NCBI RefSeq assembly: GCF_036884655.1
Contig: NC_088342.1
Location: forward strand, 10,225,501 to 10,289,500
DNA length: 64,000 bases
Source: Musa acuminata AAA Group
Taxonomy: Eukaryota; Streptophyta; Magnoliopsida; Zingiberales; Musaceae
Reading direction: 5' to 3'
The position numbers were made by a program, and so were the translations under genes. Of this stretch, positions 31,136-44,506 are shown in pieces (within the stretch, counting starts at the first letter, position 1; each line of letters opens with the position of its first letter). The notes below the pieces were generated by a model. It did no database searches and was not told the DNA's origin. It saw only the letters and a list, made by a program, of their open reading frames with translations.

Positions 31136-32340
31136 TGTTACTAGGAGAGATAGAAGATCGGCTATGTCCAGTGAGACCCAACTCAATACGACATTGAAGG
31201 CTTGCGGATCCGATCCGGACAATCGAACAGCGAATCGCTTCCAGTGGGACACGGCGTTTGTACCGGGTCCGCACACCCCAACAGCGAATATCCTCGTCCT
31301 CCGACCAACCTTATCCTACTCCAGCGGCGACAGCCTTCTGATTCGCACTGTCGGTTGATGTCTTTCTCCTCCTTCACTCTGACCTCTGGCGACCAGCACC
31401 AAACCACAAACCAGATTGAATACAATACATATAGATCCTGCCACACTCCTTACTCCAAATACATCTCAATACGGTACGAAGCACTGCACGACCGTCACTT
31501 GACCACCGGCTCCTGTAATATTTATATATCAGGAGGAAGAAGAAGAAGAAGAAGAAGAAGAAGGAGGAGGTCATCCAATGGCAAAAAAAGAAAGAAAAAG
31601 GAGTAATTGCATCTAAACACTAAACAGTCTCGGTTCATTAGTATTGCTTTATGTCTCCTTTTCTTCCTCCTACACGCTCTGCCCCTTCCTGGTTCCATAG
31701 ATCACAAGGAAATTAGTGGTCGCAAATCCCTCGTAGAAACCAGAGGAAATTTTAACGCCACATGTTCTTTCCTTTTCGTTCATGATTAGTCCACTTTCTT
31801 GAACAAGGTGATGCGGGTATATGATTCTTTTTCTCTTGAGATATATGCTCGGGAAATATTTGAGATGGCATAGTCGTGTGGATCCGCGAGAGGAACCAGC
31901 AAAGAGATCACAACCACACCCTTTGACTAGTGCTGCGTCACCGTCGAGCTCCAAACCAGAACGGCCACTTCCCAAGGAGACGAAACAGGAGCCAAGAAGG
32001 CGAGAGAGGTGGCAGATTCCACGGACCGGAACGGGTCAGAAGCCGGACCGGCCGCCCGGGAACGAAGCCCCAAGGCGACACGGGTGGTGTCACGCCGCCT
32101 TGGGAGCTGGCGTCGGGGAGTCGCCTCTCAGCCTTGGATCTCACAACAGCCAGCTTTCTTCCGTGTCAAGCGAGAGGAGGAGGAGGTGGTGGTGGTCAAA
32201 GGTCCACCTCGGTTTAATCGCTGCTTACGGCACTGAAAGCAAGATGGCATCTCTTCATTAGCACAGGATTTTATGAAGGCTTCAAGCTAAGCCAGGGAGA
32301 AGATATCGGACCCGTCCGACCGGATCTGCTCCAACCCCAT
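31136..32340. other. GC-rich stretch of unknown nature
   Basis: This region is much more GC-rich than its surroundings, especially 31150-31360 and 31900-32250, and holds a (GAA)n run. Open frames of up to about 146 codons occur on both strands, but none shows a domain, a consistent splice structure or a recognised family. It may be a CpG-rich regulatory region, a dead gene or transposon interior. Confidence 0.35.
31534..31570. repeat. (GAA)n microsatellite
   Basis: About twelve AAG/GAA units, slightly interrupted by AGG at both ends. Confidence 0.95.
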
Positions 32341-33586
32341 CATACAAAAACACGGCCTCCGTCGCCCGCACACGATAAATTACAAGGCGCTTTTACGTCT
32401 CTATCCTTTCGAAGTTCCAAAATAACACATTTACCCCTCCAAAAACTTGGGGTTTTTTGCATGCATCCCTCTAAATATTCACATCTTTCTCCCACACCCC
32501 TTCATATGAGCACAGCAATCACTAACTCCGAAGGGATTCATAATTCGCAATGCTGCATAACATGATGTGATGGATTGTAGTCTATTCTCAAACAGTACAA
32601 TCACATATTGAGGATGTCTCCTCAGAGAATGGCTCCAATAAGTTGGATTTGAATCACTCAAAGCTACATAGATTGAGGTCTCATCATAAGAACTACTTTG
32701 AAACCAAAATGTCTCAACATTTTTAGCATGTTTACAGATAGAAGCATAAAATGTCTCAAAGCTACAATTTGCATCGGTTTCATCCCCTAATTTGCAGCTC
32801 ATGCCCAACTTTCTCAACACAACGCACAGCATCACAAATGCATAGAGAAACCTCAAAATCAACATGGAGTGTTTGAAGCACATTTTGTACAATTTGCTTC
32901 TTCCTCCATTTGAGACAACTAAACAAAGAAAACTCGCTGCGACAGGACCTACATCATGCAGTCTCCAGAGAGTTTATGAATCAACTGCAGCATGGCAAGT
33001 TTGCATCGAGCGACCCAGGTAATGTCGATCTGAAAACCCAAGAAAAGGGTAGTATTAATGAATCAAATAAGCGCATCTCGAGCAAATATCAAATCCATTA
33101 AGCCACGTTTACTTATTTGAGTTCTAACTTAGTTCGTCATCGTGGTAAACTTCGTCTCTATGCACAACCAAGACAGAGACAAGTAGTCTGAATGAAACGG
33201 ACAATTCTTCAACAAATTCAATACCAACTCATTTGCTAACATTCATGTCTTCGTTGATCCATTGAAAGTTTACGACTTTCATGTAATCTATCGCACACAA
33301 AAGGTATATCTAAAAGCTTGCACTTTCATGTAAGCTCAAGAACAATATACAAAAAGGGCTGTGCATTCAATGACAGATGCACGTTAAAACAAATTTCCAG
33401 GGAGAAAAAAAATGAACAGTCTTGCTGCTAAATCAATCCGACATAGGTATGCTAGTTTCAATAGCTCACTCTGGAACACAATAGATAAGACTCACTACTG
33501 GTTCCTCTAAATACTCGAAAAGAAAACATGAAGAAACACTGAGCTAAATGCTTACTCATTTAAATATACATTTCACAGGAGTTTTC
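32341..33586. other. 3' flank of the ARF gene
   Basis: This is mostly AT-rich sequence. A minus-strand open frame with its first ATG at 32883 (to 32479, about 134 codons, cysteine-rich) is not recognised and shows no supporting context. The bases next to 33587 probably form the ARF 3' untranslated region. Confidence 0.4.
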
Positions 33587-36500
33587 CTACCTTCCTGTGT
33601 TGTCACTGCCAGAATCTATTAATATCGTCAGTCTTCGTGCTGATTTCATGAAGTCACTGCAACAATACAATAATAAGATTCATAACAAAAGCTCTCTTAG
33701 GTTAAAAGATCATGCTCAAATTTCTAAACAAACAAATGCCTAAAGCAAATTAAATGTGCAGCCCAGAGCAGTGGGCTGCTGCCACTGTGGCATCTGAGGA
33801 GAGTAATACCACAATGTAAGGTTGAAAACCTAAAAAAGATATTTGCAGTGTAATCCACAGAAGAAGATCCATGATAGTCCACGAAACAGATATCTCTACA
33901 AACTTGAACTGGTGCACTAAAACAGGCTGATTAATCTCATAGATCCATTTATGAAATCAAATTGCTTGTGAGCGCCCATACCTAACCTATTATAATATAA
34001 AATCACAATAACTGAGAAAGATAACCTTGAAGTTGAAGTCAACAAATGGATGATGGACTGGAATGAGCATCACAAAGAAAGCAGGTTCCTAAAGTTAGAA
34101 TTGCGTAGATGGATTCCCCCAAGAAATTAGGCAAAAGATCCGATCAAGAAATCCAGATGTGAATCAGTAGTAAGCTTTAAAGATATCAATGCACTCTTAA
34201 GTTCTTAACAGTCTAATTTTCTAAAACTTGATTTGTTACTTTGATTGTGATCCTAACCTGAAAGGTTCATCTCCAGTGTGTTTAACTGCACCTGTTGCAT
34301 CCTTGTAAATCACATGGCTTGTCATCTCTGACCTTTTAATGCGGAACATGTCAGCTAGTGTTCCATATAGTTCTTCATAAGAAGCAAACACAGAGAGATC
34401 AAGGGTACGTCCAACATCATCTGACTCCATAAAAACCTTGCAATGCCCAGTCTCCAGTCCAAGCTCTGATGCAAGGTGGTCCCTGCACCATTGGAGTCCA
34501 TTACGAGATGAATTGTCCACAACGAGATTCTTATTGGTCCCATCAGAAGAACTGTTTGCGGTGGCTCCAGGGGAGACCATATCCCCAGAATTGCTTAGAG
34601 AAATCTGCTCTTCGGTCAGTATTTGCTTCCCAAAAAGCACTAATTGTTGTGGTTTACCATCACAGCGATTTTTTGTGCTTTGAGAAGTATTGCCAATTGT
34701 TAACAAACAAGATATGTTGTTATCAATAGCAGGACTGTCAATGATGAGGCCCGTTGATATTTTTGAAAGCGAAGTGGGGTAACCAAGGCGGTGAAAGCCA
34801 GCGTGGAACAGACCCGACTGCAGTTTGTCAAGGTGGAGATCTGATAAAGGTATACCAAATTGAGCATGCCTGGCTCCCTGTATGCCTGCAGGAGTACTGT
34901 CCGGTAAACAGCACAAGGGACTGGTGCTGTGACCAAGGGGGTTCCCGGGGAACATTGGTGTTGGAAGTTGGCCTTCAAGGGGAAAGTCAGAGTGCTGGGG
35001 AATGCGGAGCTTTTTCCTTGGTGGAGAGAAGGGTGGTAGATGGATAGCTGGCATGTTCGATACCAGTTCAACCAGCCATGGGTTCACGCAGTTTACATTT
35101 TGTAATAAATCTGGTTCATCCCATGTCACCTGTAAAACAAGTTTAAATGGTCAGGAGGAGGTTAGACACAGAAGGAAAACAAGAAGAGAACAACCAGAAC
35201 TCTTAAATCACTGAGCAAGCACTCCATTTCTAGTATGCAAAGCATAATACTGCAAACATTTTAGTAGTACACAAAACATAAACATAATTTAAAGAAAACA
35301 AAATATAGTTTGTCAAAAGCAAAACATGTCTATGGGGGAAGAAGGATCGGTATAATATACATGAGACCACAATGGACATTTTTATTCTCTTTAATTCCTA
35401 AATCAACATATTATGGATCAAATTTCTTTATGTCTGTCCCTTTTTTTTTAATGATAATTTACTTTCTGTAAAAAGAGCCCAATTTGCTTAATGCTTGTGT
35501 TGGGATACTATATGTGAAAGAAGCAAAGCAACTGTCCACTAGGCTCCTTTAAAAAATGTTACTTAAAAAAGTCAGCCTTGCCTTATGTCTGATTGATGAA
35601 ATCGGAGTCCCTCAACATAATGATTCAGAAATAGATGAATACTTGACAAAAGATCCAAATAGAAAACAAATATTACAAGTAAATTTGTAGATTTTGTTTA
35701 GTGGGTTAGATGCCGAGCAATGAGGTGTTATCCGAAAGAAATCAATCGCCAAGGAACCTGTTTAGGGAACCTCATGTGCCGTTCCTACAATGACAAGTTC
35801 CAGAATTAGAAACCCCAGCCAGTGCCTCCCCCATTGGTGGCAAAGTGAAATTAGGGCAACATGATTCATATATCTCAACATTAACATCAAAAATGGTACT
35901 TAACCATGCAAAAATGGTACAACAAACAAGAGAAAAGGAGAACCAACCAATCACAAGCACAATTAGTAGGGGCATGTAAAAAAGAGAGGAGAACAATGAC
36001 ACATAAAAAACTAAATTAGCTTCTGCTACACCAATGAAACTACTGATCAGAACAAGAACATGGATGTATCAGAAAGGGGATAAGACTTCATCCAGAAAGA
36101 GATGAAGCACAGAAACTGTGGATAAGCTGTAATGAAAGATAAGAAAATGAACTGATAAAATTAACATCATAGAAACAAAACTATATAGCTCATTCTGTGA
36201 TAAAAGATGAGAAAATAAACAGATGAGTTAGCACCAATAAAACAAAAGTATGTAGCTCATTCGTTGACACACAAAGAAGCATACATGCTGCATAAAGATG
36301 GTACCTGCAGAAGTTTCCAAGGTGAATTAGGCCATCGTACGGGATCTGCAATCTGAACAGAAGATATCGTTCCCATGAACCAACTAATCCTCGAGGAATC
36401 CTCAGTTTCAAAAGCCATTTTAAACCTCATCGCAGGGCACCATTGGATCCTCATTGCTGCTTTTACTGATGCAGCCTTCACACAGAATTCTAGCGTACTT

Positions 36501-37444
36501 GCTCTAGGATAGTACATAACCTCAAAAGGTTTTCCATGAGCTGCAAGTGTAGCCGCCTCAATGACAGAATCTGCCCTCACTCTTCCCCCTATCCTCGTAC
36601 CCCCACCAGAACTAAAACTACCACCATTTCCATTTCCTCTCATCAATTTACTCTCTTCCTCCCTTAGGAAAGCAGAGAAGCCTCCATAGTTCGACGCATA
36701 GTTTCCATTCAGGGGATTCCATCCAGAAGGGATCTCTGGACCCCCACCAATCCCACCTCTTTTAGCCCGTCGGATCCCCACACAAAGATCCCCATCTTTT
36801 GTTCTCAAGAACACAATTGAATCCCCTGCCACAAGCTTCTTCTGGTTAACAAAAGTACTCCATCCAGTTGTGAGCAGGTGCCGGCGAGGGGTGCCCCTGT
36901 ATATGTGCCTGAACTTCCAAATCTCACCATGCACATCCTTTGCATGGACGGTCTGCACAGGAGGGTCGGCCGAGTAATCCAACCGTGGGAAGATGGTCTC
37001 AGCACAGTAACGAGGAACAGAGAATCCCCCGCCATTATTGGCATCCGATTGAGTCAGAGTCTTTGCAAAAGATGCCGGCTTCTCCTGTGCATCAAGTCCA
37101 TTTATACTGAGACTCAATCTGTCATCTTCGCCATGGTCTGGTTCGTTGGAACTCAGCGGAACCATGTGGATCTTAGCGAAGATCTCATCAGTCTCCTGAT
37201 CGGCCATAAATTTCAAGGCAGTTACTCGGCAAAGGATGAGAGGTGGGATTCGACGGGAGGTCCCAAAATCCACGACACCTTGGGCGTGCTCTGCGTGGCC
37301 CTGTGGGAAGTAGTAGACCTTGGAGTTCACCGCCGGCATCTGAACCATTCCGCCAGCACATGCATGCCATAGCTGGGAGTCCAGGCACTTGTCAGTTTGT
37401 TTCATCGATGGTGGTTCTTTCATCGATTTGTCGAATGCGAGCAT
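33587..37444 (-). CDS. ARF: Auxin response factor, ARF10/16/17 clade (miR160-regulated)
   Basis: Three coding exons join in phase: 37444-36305, 35129-34258 and 33656-33587 (693 aa from the first ATG). Alternative in-frame ATGs at 37423 and 37405 are possible starts, and a stop codon lies just upstream at 37465-37463. The N-terminal dimerisation region (CLDSQLWHACAGGMVQMP) leads into a B3 DNA-binding domain with the conserved blocks FAKTLTQSDANNGGGFSVPR, IYRGTPRRHLLTTGWS and KLVAGDSIVFLR. The auxin-response region follows (EAATLAAHGKPFEVMYYPRAS). The middle region carries LFGKQIL, resembling an (R/K)LFG-type repression motif. The C-terminal PB1 domain (ETGHCKVFMESDDVGRTLDLS through SARRLTIL) is split over exons 2 and 3. 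Clade members are generally transcriptional repressors of auxin-responsive genes. Exon 2 contains a miR160 site. Confidence 0.96.
34867..34887 (-). promoter_or_regulatory. miR160 target site in the ARF coding sequence
   Basis: The plus strand here matches the mature plant miR160 sequence (as I recall it) at 20 of 21 positions; only the last base differs. The minus-strand mRNA is therefore a near-perfect complement. The site encodes the peptide GIQGARHA, the conserved position of the miR160 site in ARF10/16/17 genes. Confidence 0.93.
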
Positions 37445-38539
37445 GGGCAAGAGCAATTCCAACTAGTTTCCAAGAAATTCTGTGCTGAAAAAATAAGAGA
37501 AAAATCTACAGGTTTCAGGCACGGATTCTACATCAAGCACTACACTCGTAAAAAGAACCACACGAAATCCAGCAGGATTCCAAATATCTTCTCATCTCTT
37601 AGCCAACCGAAGTAATATTCAGATAAACTTGTCCATCTTAACTAGCTCATAGAAAACAAGGAATCAGAACAAAAGACTCGAAATTTATAAGCTAAAACAA
37701 GAAAGTAACTTTAAAATACCTCCGAAGGTGGATGGGATTTCGATGCCTAAAAGAAAGAGCAAGACCTAAAGCTCCTACGAATCTACGGTAATTTGATAAA
37801 TCGATACAGTTTCTTACCTTAGGATGTGCAGAACTGCTGCAATCAGGGAATGAAGAGCACGAAAATCAAATCAAAAGTAGAGAACAGATTAGCTCCATTT
37901 GTCCTCTACTTTCCCTTCAGAAGAACCAAAAAATCCCAAATCCGACTCATCCCCACTGCACCCTGTCTTCTTGCTCCACGAAACCCGAGGCACAAACAGG
38001 AAACTAACGACACCAGAGCTCAAACCTCGATACTACACTCCCGAACCCCCCAAAACCCAGTACATCACCATCAAACCCGTCCCTCACACCGAAAAATTTT
38101 CGGCTTTCCGAGTAAATAAGCACCATTTCCTCACCGACGACTCCAATTTCCCGGAAAAGCGACACAAATCCATCACCAAACACCGCAAGAATCCTCTCTT
38201 GTAGTTCCAGATTCAGCAGACAACACTACAAAGGGTGAAAGACTTCTCCTTCTTCGTCCTCTCCCGACTACGATCCGTCGGATGCCAGCGGGAATCAGAG
38301 GGCACCGATCCTGAATTCGCCGGTCATCAAAAGAGCAGAGAGGCTTCGCCACGCCCCTACCGTCCTCGCTTGAGATCTTAAAGAGCAGCGCAACGAGAAT
38401 GTTCCATATACATCCCTACAATGTTCGAAATGACGTTTTACCTCTTCGAAACCGCTTTGCATGTGTATATGCAAGTAAGAAACTCGTGGCTTTCATTGCA
38501 ATACCCATGCAATTTAAGATCTTTCAAGGGGTTATATGA
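37445..38539. other. ARF 5' leader and promoter region
   Basis: Plant ARFs of this clade usually have long leaders, sometimes with an intron. The sequence upstream to about 38400 has leader-like composition. No start or splice site can be fixed without transcripts. Confidence 0.45.
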
Positions 38540-38890
38540 AACATTACCCAAAACAAATAAGAAATAGAAAGAGTGGTGTCGCTGTCACGTACGCTGTGGA
38601 AAGTGTCAGTAGAAGCATGGGAAGGGGGATCGGCTGCGGCCTCCGTTGCACCACGCATCTTGCAATGGGGACAAACTCGGCGATGCGTGTACCGCCGCTG
38701 CTTCGCGCTTTGGACCGCCCCGATCTTTTGGTCGGCGGCCGGTCCGCCGATTCCTCGCCGATCCGGAGGACTCGGAGATCCGCGCTTTCCTCGACGGATT
38801 GCCCTCCCACTTTCTCCTTATTCACCGCTATGCCACTGCATGTTGATTCGAGTGAGGGAAGTGGCAAACTGAACGAAACACGATGATGGC
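38540..38890. other. GC-rich stretch upstream of ARF
   Basis: A sharply bounded GC-rich block has open frames on both strands of about 100-116 codons. None is recognised. It could be a fragment of a lost gene, a transposon interior or a regulatory CpG-rich block. Confidence 0.3.
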
Positions 38891-41834
38891 TGTGTGCTGT
38901 GTGTGTTCAAAAAGCTTGTGAGGATTGGATTCTTGTAGTGGAGGCATGACATCTTTTTGGTCTCAATCATTCGAGCTTTGACAGTAATGTTAAGGAAGAG
39001 CCAATGTGTTTTATCTATCTATGCAAGTGCAAATCTTGACTTCACCACATGTTTCAATGGTGTTGATTGTTTTCTTTTTCTTTTCCTTTCTTGTTTAGTT
39101 TGGTCGTGTTAATTGTGCGTTCAAACCATATTTATACAACAACAACAACAACAACAATAATATCAAGATAGACGAACGAGTAATGAAAGAGAAAAAAATA
39201 CTTATAACTAGTGAGTGATCACATCTCATCCTTAATGACTTGGATCGAGATATCAAGCAAAAATCTACATTTGTTATTATTCTTCGAAAACTTGATTTTT
39301 AAACAACATCGATCAAAATCATCTCAAGAATCACGGATCATGACAAGCTATGAATACCTTTTATATTTTAGTATGATAAGTCTATTACTTTGTCTATCGA
39401 ATAATATTAACAAAAGTTTGTTTTGGTGGGAAGAACAACCTAAGCCACGCATTAGAGGAAATCCCTCCCACCTACAAAGCCACTGACAAATAAATGGACA
39501 TGAACTCGAGCTCAATCATTTTTGTGGAGGCTGGTCCCATTTGTTCTTTGTCCTTCTCTCCTCTTCCCAACACTCACAACAGCTGTACTGCCCCCACACT
39601 CGCTTCCCTCCTTCCCCAACCACAAGCTCTGGTCTCCCCTCCCACTGTCTTGTTCTTGTCTTCTCGGAGAGGGAGGGCCCTCCATGAAGGGTGACACCTT
39701 TTGCACCATCTCCTCTCCTCCTGTTTCATGTGGAAGGAAAAAACATCCATTTGTTTGGGTACGATCCATTGTGTTCTAACTAAATAAATGCACTAGGGAT
39801 TGTCAACTTCTCTCTCCACGTTGGAGACCAGAGACAGACTTGTGATCTGAATCCATGATGAGATAATTCGTACCCCCTTCAATTTTATAATGGATAGTCA
39901 GTAGTTGGAGTCCAAACCTATCTAATTTGATCATATTTATTCTCGGTTGGAATTTATCATATACGATTATACTTTTGATTATGACTTTTGGGACCATCCT
40001 AAAACAAATAATTCCTCACGATAAAAGATAATATCATGCACCTAACTTAGAGAGGATAATTCTTCCTAGTTTAAAGAACTCTACTCTCTAAGACTAACCA
40101 TCTTATCACCTCAATGATTATATTCATTCTTTAAGTCATGTTGTATTTATTATTAATCTTAGTAGAAAAAGATTTTATATTCGAGACATGCATGACAAAA
40201 AAAAAAAAATCATATGTCAAACGATAATACGTAGATGTCGAAAAGAAATCACCATCGAGCAACAAATTTTATATCATCGAGTGAAACTAATTCAACTAGT
40301 AGATGACACTGAAATAGCATATGAAGTGTCATGCAAAAATAACTTTGGATGAGTTTGAAGGACATGCTTAGTTGTAGTCGTTATCCATCGCCATCAAAAA
40401 TATTATGTATGATTGTGTTGATCAATGTCTTTTCGTCTTTGTTGGTTGACTTATGCCTTTTTCTTTCTTTATGCAAAAAAAATATTTCTTTATCTTGAAT
40501 TATGTGTGATACGGATCGATCCGTAAAAAATTATTAGGAAAATCAATAGACAAGTGGAAGATCTTTCTACGACATGTCAAGTTGGTTAAGATAAGTGCAA
40601 GAGATTATATTAAACTAATGATAATATATTAGGTAAAATATTTCGAACAAATCATGATGAGAAAGTTAGGCTATTAAGTCGGAGGATGCACAAACTAAAA
40701 TATTGAAAAAGATCAACAAGTTAATATTGTGATGCAAAAGAAAAGAAAAAAGAAGAATAAATTTTCTCATAGATTATGTTATATATTGCAGAATGATTGG
40801 GACTTTGGTAACCTTTTTATAGTTAATAGAGCCTTTTATTCTCTTTGGGGAAAAAGAAAAGTGGAGTTGTGCTTAAATGACTAAAAATGCTAAAAATAAT
40901 ATTATGGGTGTGAAATTTATGCTTTTAATTATTTCTTTAACACAAACAAATTAAGTGCCTTAACTGAGTTTTCTCAAGTGGATAGATATCAGTAAAAGGA
41001 TCTTAATACTTTGGAGGGATTTAAATTACATTAATATTTGTATAAAAAAATATTTAATTTCATATTTTGGAAAGGACACATGTAAAACCTTTTGAGTAAA
41101 GATTAAACATTCCCACAAAATGAATCTTTCTACTTGTTAGGAAGAAGATAGATCCCAACTTATAACCATAGTATTAATTTGATGATGAAAAGGACTGCTA
41201 AATTATTCAATGGTGGAGTTTTATGTGTGATGAATTGTCCTACAAGATCAGAAATAGATATTGGTGGAGCTTATTATTTCTTTCCCATTCACAATTTAAT
41301 GCACTGTTCCCTGATGACACTACAAAAATGCACACTCAGTAACCCTGATGTTTGATGTGTTCATGATCGAACAAAAGTATTAATAGGTTTCATATGAAAG
41401 GATATTGATGAAAGAAATATATATAAGATTCACTTTTGTATGAAATATACATATATTATCTTTTTAACTCTTTTTCTCTACCATTCTAGTTATAAAAATT
41501 GAATTTTGGAGTTATAGTTGTGCATGAGATTAATCGTTTTCGGGAATTAATAACTTATTATGACTTGAGTCACAAAATAGTCAAATTGCTGTGAAAATGT
41601 CGAGAAAAATCTTGACAATTTGGCTTGAAATGTAGAATTAATTAGAGGAAATTGACATAAAGAAGTTGCACAGATGTGATGTCAACCTCCCCATTATACC
41701 TTTGCGCGTATGATATGTAGATCTGCTTATTCATCCTGATTTGATTTAATTTTATGTCCAAATGCTTGATTATTTGTGTTGTATCTAATGCCGAATGAGA
41801 CAGAGTTCCTGTTGTATATTGTTCGCACTTGATA

Positions 41835-41835
<1 letters not shown>

Positions 41836-41872
<37 letters not shown>
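41836..41872. repeat. (TA)n microsatellite
   Basis: About 17 TA units with a small break at each end. Confidence 0.95.
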
Positions 41873-41877
<5 letters not shown>

Positions 41878-42259
41878 AACTTTTCGATAACAATATATAT
41901 AGATATAATATCACACCTCCAATGGAATTTACTTCCATGGGAGAAAAAGGAGTCAATGATGGCATGATGGTGGTGCTGAGATGTGATCCAAAGCTGAGTG
42001 CCGGTTGATTCTTGATGTCGGCTTCCTTGCAAGTTAATCTGGTACGTGCAAAGAAGAAGAAGAAGAAGAAGCAATCCTTTGGTCTACCTTAACAATGTCA
42101 AGTGGAGAGATAAACCAGTGATACAATGTGGTGCTTATTGGCCGAGCTGTCGTATCACGTTCACTCCCGACGGAGTGATCCACCCAAAGCTTCTGACCAA
42201 GACACAGGATGGAGGAGGGCGAGCAGAACTCACATATCCACTAATAAAGGAAGACATAC

Positions 42260-42260
<1 letters not shown>

Positions 42261-42298
<38 letters not shown>
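42261..42298. repeat. (GA)n microsatellite
   Basis: A purine run of about 18 GA units with one AAA interruption near its left end. Confidence 0.95.
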
Positions 42299-42301
<3 letters not shown>

Positions 42302-42780
42302 TAACCCTATCTTGCTTTGGGAACAGATAATAATAAGCAGTGCATGAAGTGCAGCTGGGTTTTCCAGCTCCCATCGTCTGCGTCGGGAGGCGTTGGGGAA
42401 AGGGAAGGAAAGCAACAGCACAAAAGCTTCTACGGTGGTGGGTGGATGAGTGATGGCAGTAGCGGTAGGACATGTGGGGTGGTCATCAAGAACAAAGATC
42501 GAGATGGAGAAATCCACGTGACAGTCGTCTTCTCTCGTGTGCCATCCCCGCCGCCGCCGCCAGCGTTTGTGGCTGTTCATGCGCCAATGGGTTTGGGAGC
42601 ATCCACTCTAAATCAGTGTACTAAATTAACCTTCTAAATCAGTGTTATCGAAAGCACAATATGGCTTACTTAATTAAGCTGCTGAAACGATATGACTCTT
42701 TCCTGTGCTTTGGTCTTTCTTCATCCACTCTATCTCACTTGTGACTTCCATTGGAGCTGTCACCCCTCGTAACTCTTCCC

Positions 42781-42909
42781 ACGTTTTGTGGTGCCAAACC
42801 AGCTCATTAATTATCCTACTAAGATGCCCACCACGAGGGTAAGAGAGAGAGAGAGAGAGAGAGTGACGTCTTGTGGTGCCAAACCAGCTCATTAATTATC
42901 CTACTCTGA

Positions 42910-42953
<44 letters not shown>
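42781..42953. repeat. 85-bp tandem duplication ending in (GA)n
   Basis: Units at 42781-42863 and 42866-42953 share 'ttgtggtgccaaaccagctc' and 'attaattatcctact' and then a GA run. The second unit lacks a 14-bp segment and has a longer GA run. Confidence 0.9.
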
Positions 42954-42956
<3 letters not shown>

Positions 42957-43214
42957 TTCGATGGTTCCAAAGCTCGCGGTGGGATTTAAGAAAGTGATGT
43001 TGGCTTTTCCAACTCTGAAAAGACCACAACCATCTCTACATTTGGCATCGATTAATGAACAATTTAGGCACTGAAAGAAGAGACCGAGAAGCTTAGAGAT
43101 TAAATATGACTTCGATTGGTACGGTAAGATGGATGGCTTGTCACACCCTCCCATTTCTTTCCTTACTTCATACATACACACTTGATTTTGGAACATCAAC
43201 AAAACGGTTCGTTT

Positions 43215-43615
43215 ATAAGCAATAAGGCTTCAAAAGAGAGCTAATTATATATTATCTCTATAGTTAAATCTCTTTAACATTGACTTATAAACTTAAAAAA
43301 ATTACATTTAAACACCTATAATTATGAAAATAAAATATTTAATCTCATTTACTCTAATGTCATCCACTTTATTGATAAAAAATATAGATCGAATCAAAAT
43401 TACCTCTTTACCCATCATTTTCATGTTATTAGTAACGTCGACAAGATCGAGCACCGTATCATTCTCGTAGTTCAACATCACTATCCGTCTTCGGTTTTAT
43501 CGTTTTTATATCATTCAATATAAATTTTCTAAATCTAAGGATCGAAATGCTCAAGAGATCTAACTGTAAGGGATAATCTATAATTAACCCTTAAAAAATC
43601 AACCCCTTAATAATG
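43215..43615. mobile_element. Inverted-terminus element, copy 3 (short)
   Basis: The left end 'gctaattatatattatc...agttaaatctctt' is matched in inverted orientation by the right end, which reads on the other strand 'ggttaattatagattatc...agttagatctctt'. This short copy shares terminal and subterminal blocks ('cctataattatgaaaataaaatat', given here only in part) with copies 1 and 2. It supports the terminus assignment of the family. Confidence 0.6.
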
Positions 43616-44506
43616 CATGCACACTACCCATTTTGGATGTTATTACCGATGAAATAAATGTCTAAGGATATAACGATTAATAGCATGAAGAACAAGTGTG
43701 TGAAACATGATAACAAAATAAAATAGAAGAAGACTTTCGAAGAAAAATGTGCTGCCTATCAATAGTCCCTCTAAGAAGCTAATCGCGGAGGGATGCCTCC
43801 ACATAGATACTCTGCAAGATGAGATCTCGTTTGTTATTGGAATTAAACAGACATATTATCGATCACTAACTTATTGTATTATGAGACAATATAGCTTACC
43901 TAGTGATGTCAGGGGACAAGTTTTTTGAGATATTAATGTCTAACTAAGTCATATTAAGATACCATCGACGAATAAATGATAATTCTGCTTATTATTGTGC
44001 TACTTCCTGATTCCTGATTGCACAAGGGAAGATCAGCAACCAATGCTTGGAAGAGTACCATTCCAAATCAATATTTAGCATTTGTCATGTCACAATGCTG
44101 ATTCCACCAAATCAATTAATCAGACACCGCTAGCTATATCCAAGTGCAGATGAAAATTAAACCTTCATGAATGATCGCAAAAGATTACTTATAAACATGT
44201 AATCAACAGCAATGGAATATAAACAAGCAATTAAATAGCATCTAAAGACCAAACTCTATCATAATGTAGCCGATATCTAATTGATGCGTCGACATATTAC
44301 TACGAATTATAAGTAGACATCAGTATCATTTCCAATTGTTACTGCATCTCCAGGAACAAGTGTACTTGCTTCCATGTCCAGCTTGTTATCAAATGAAAGA
44401 ATCATATATGTGCAAGCAAATCATAATCTAATCTGCATAAGAAAAGAGAGAAAGAATAAGGTAAGAATACTATCTGAGTCATGAATTCAATCACCCGACC
44501 AGTTAG
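43616..44506. other. 3' flank of the EDR2-like gene
   Basis: No gene recognised. The bases next to 44506 are the likely 3' untranslated region. Confidence 0.45.

Larger units (their letters stand above)
38891..43210. other. Intergenic DNA with microsatellites
   Basis: Mostly AT-rich with no gene recognised. Microsatellites include (ACA)n at about 39139-39157, (TA)n at 41836-41872 and (AAG)n at about 42050-42071. The pyrimidine-rich patch at 39530-39700 shows no family. Confidence 0.45.

Noticed and set aside
32479..32883. Cysteine-rich minus-strand frame of about 134 codons
   Set aside because: No family, signal peptide or neighbouring exons recognised; not strong enough to call a gene.
36878..37372. 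164-codon plus-strand frame
   Set aside because: It is the antisense shadow of ARF exon 1.
37445..37462. Six-codon N-terminal extension of the ARF reading frame
   Set aside because: Its first codon is TTG directly after an in-frame stop; the first ATG is at 37444.
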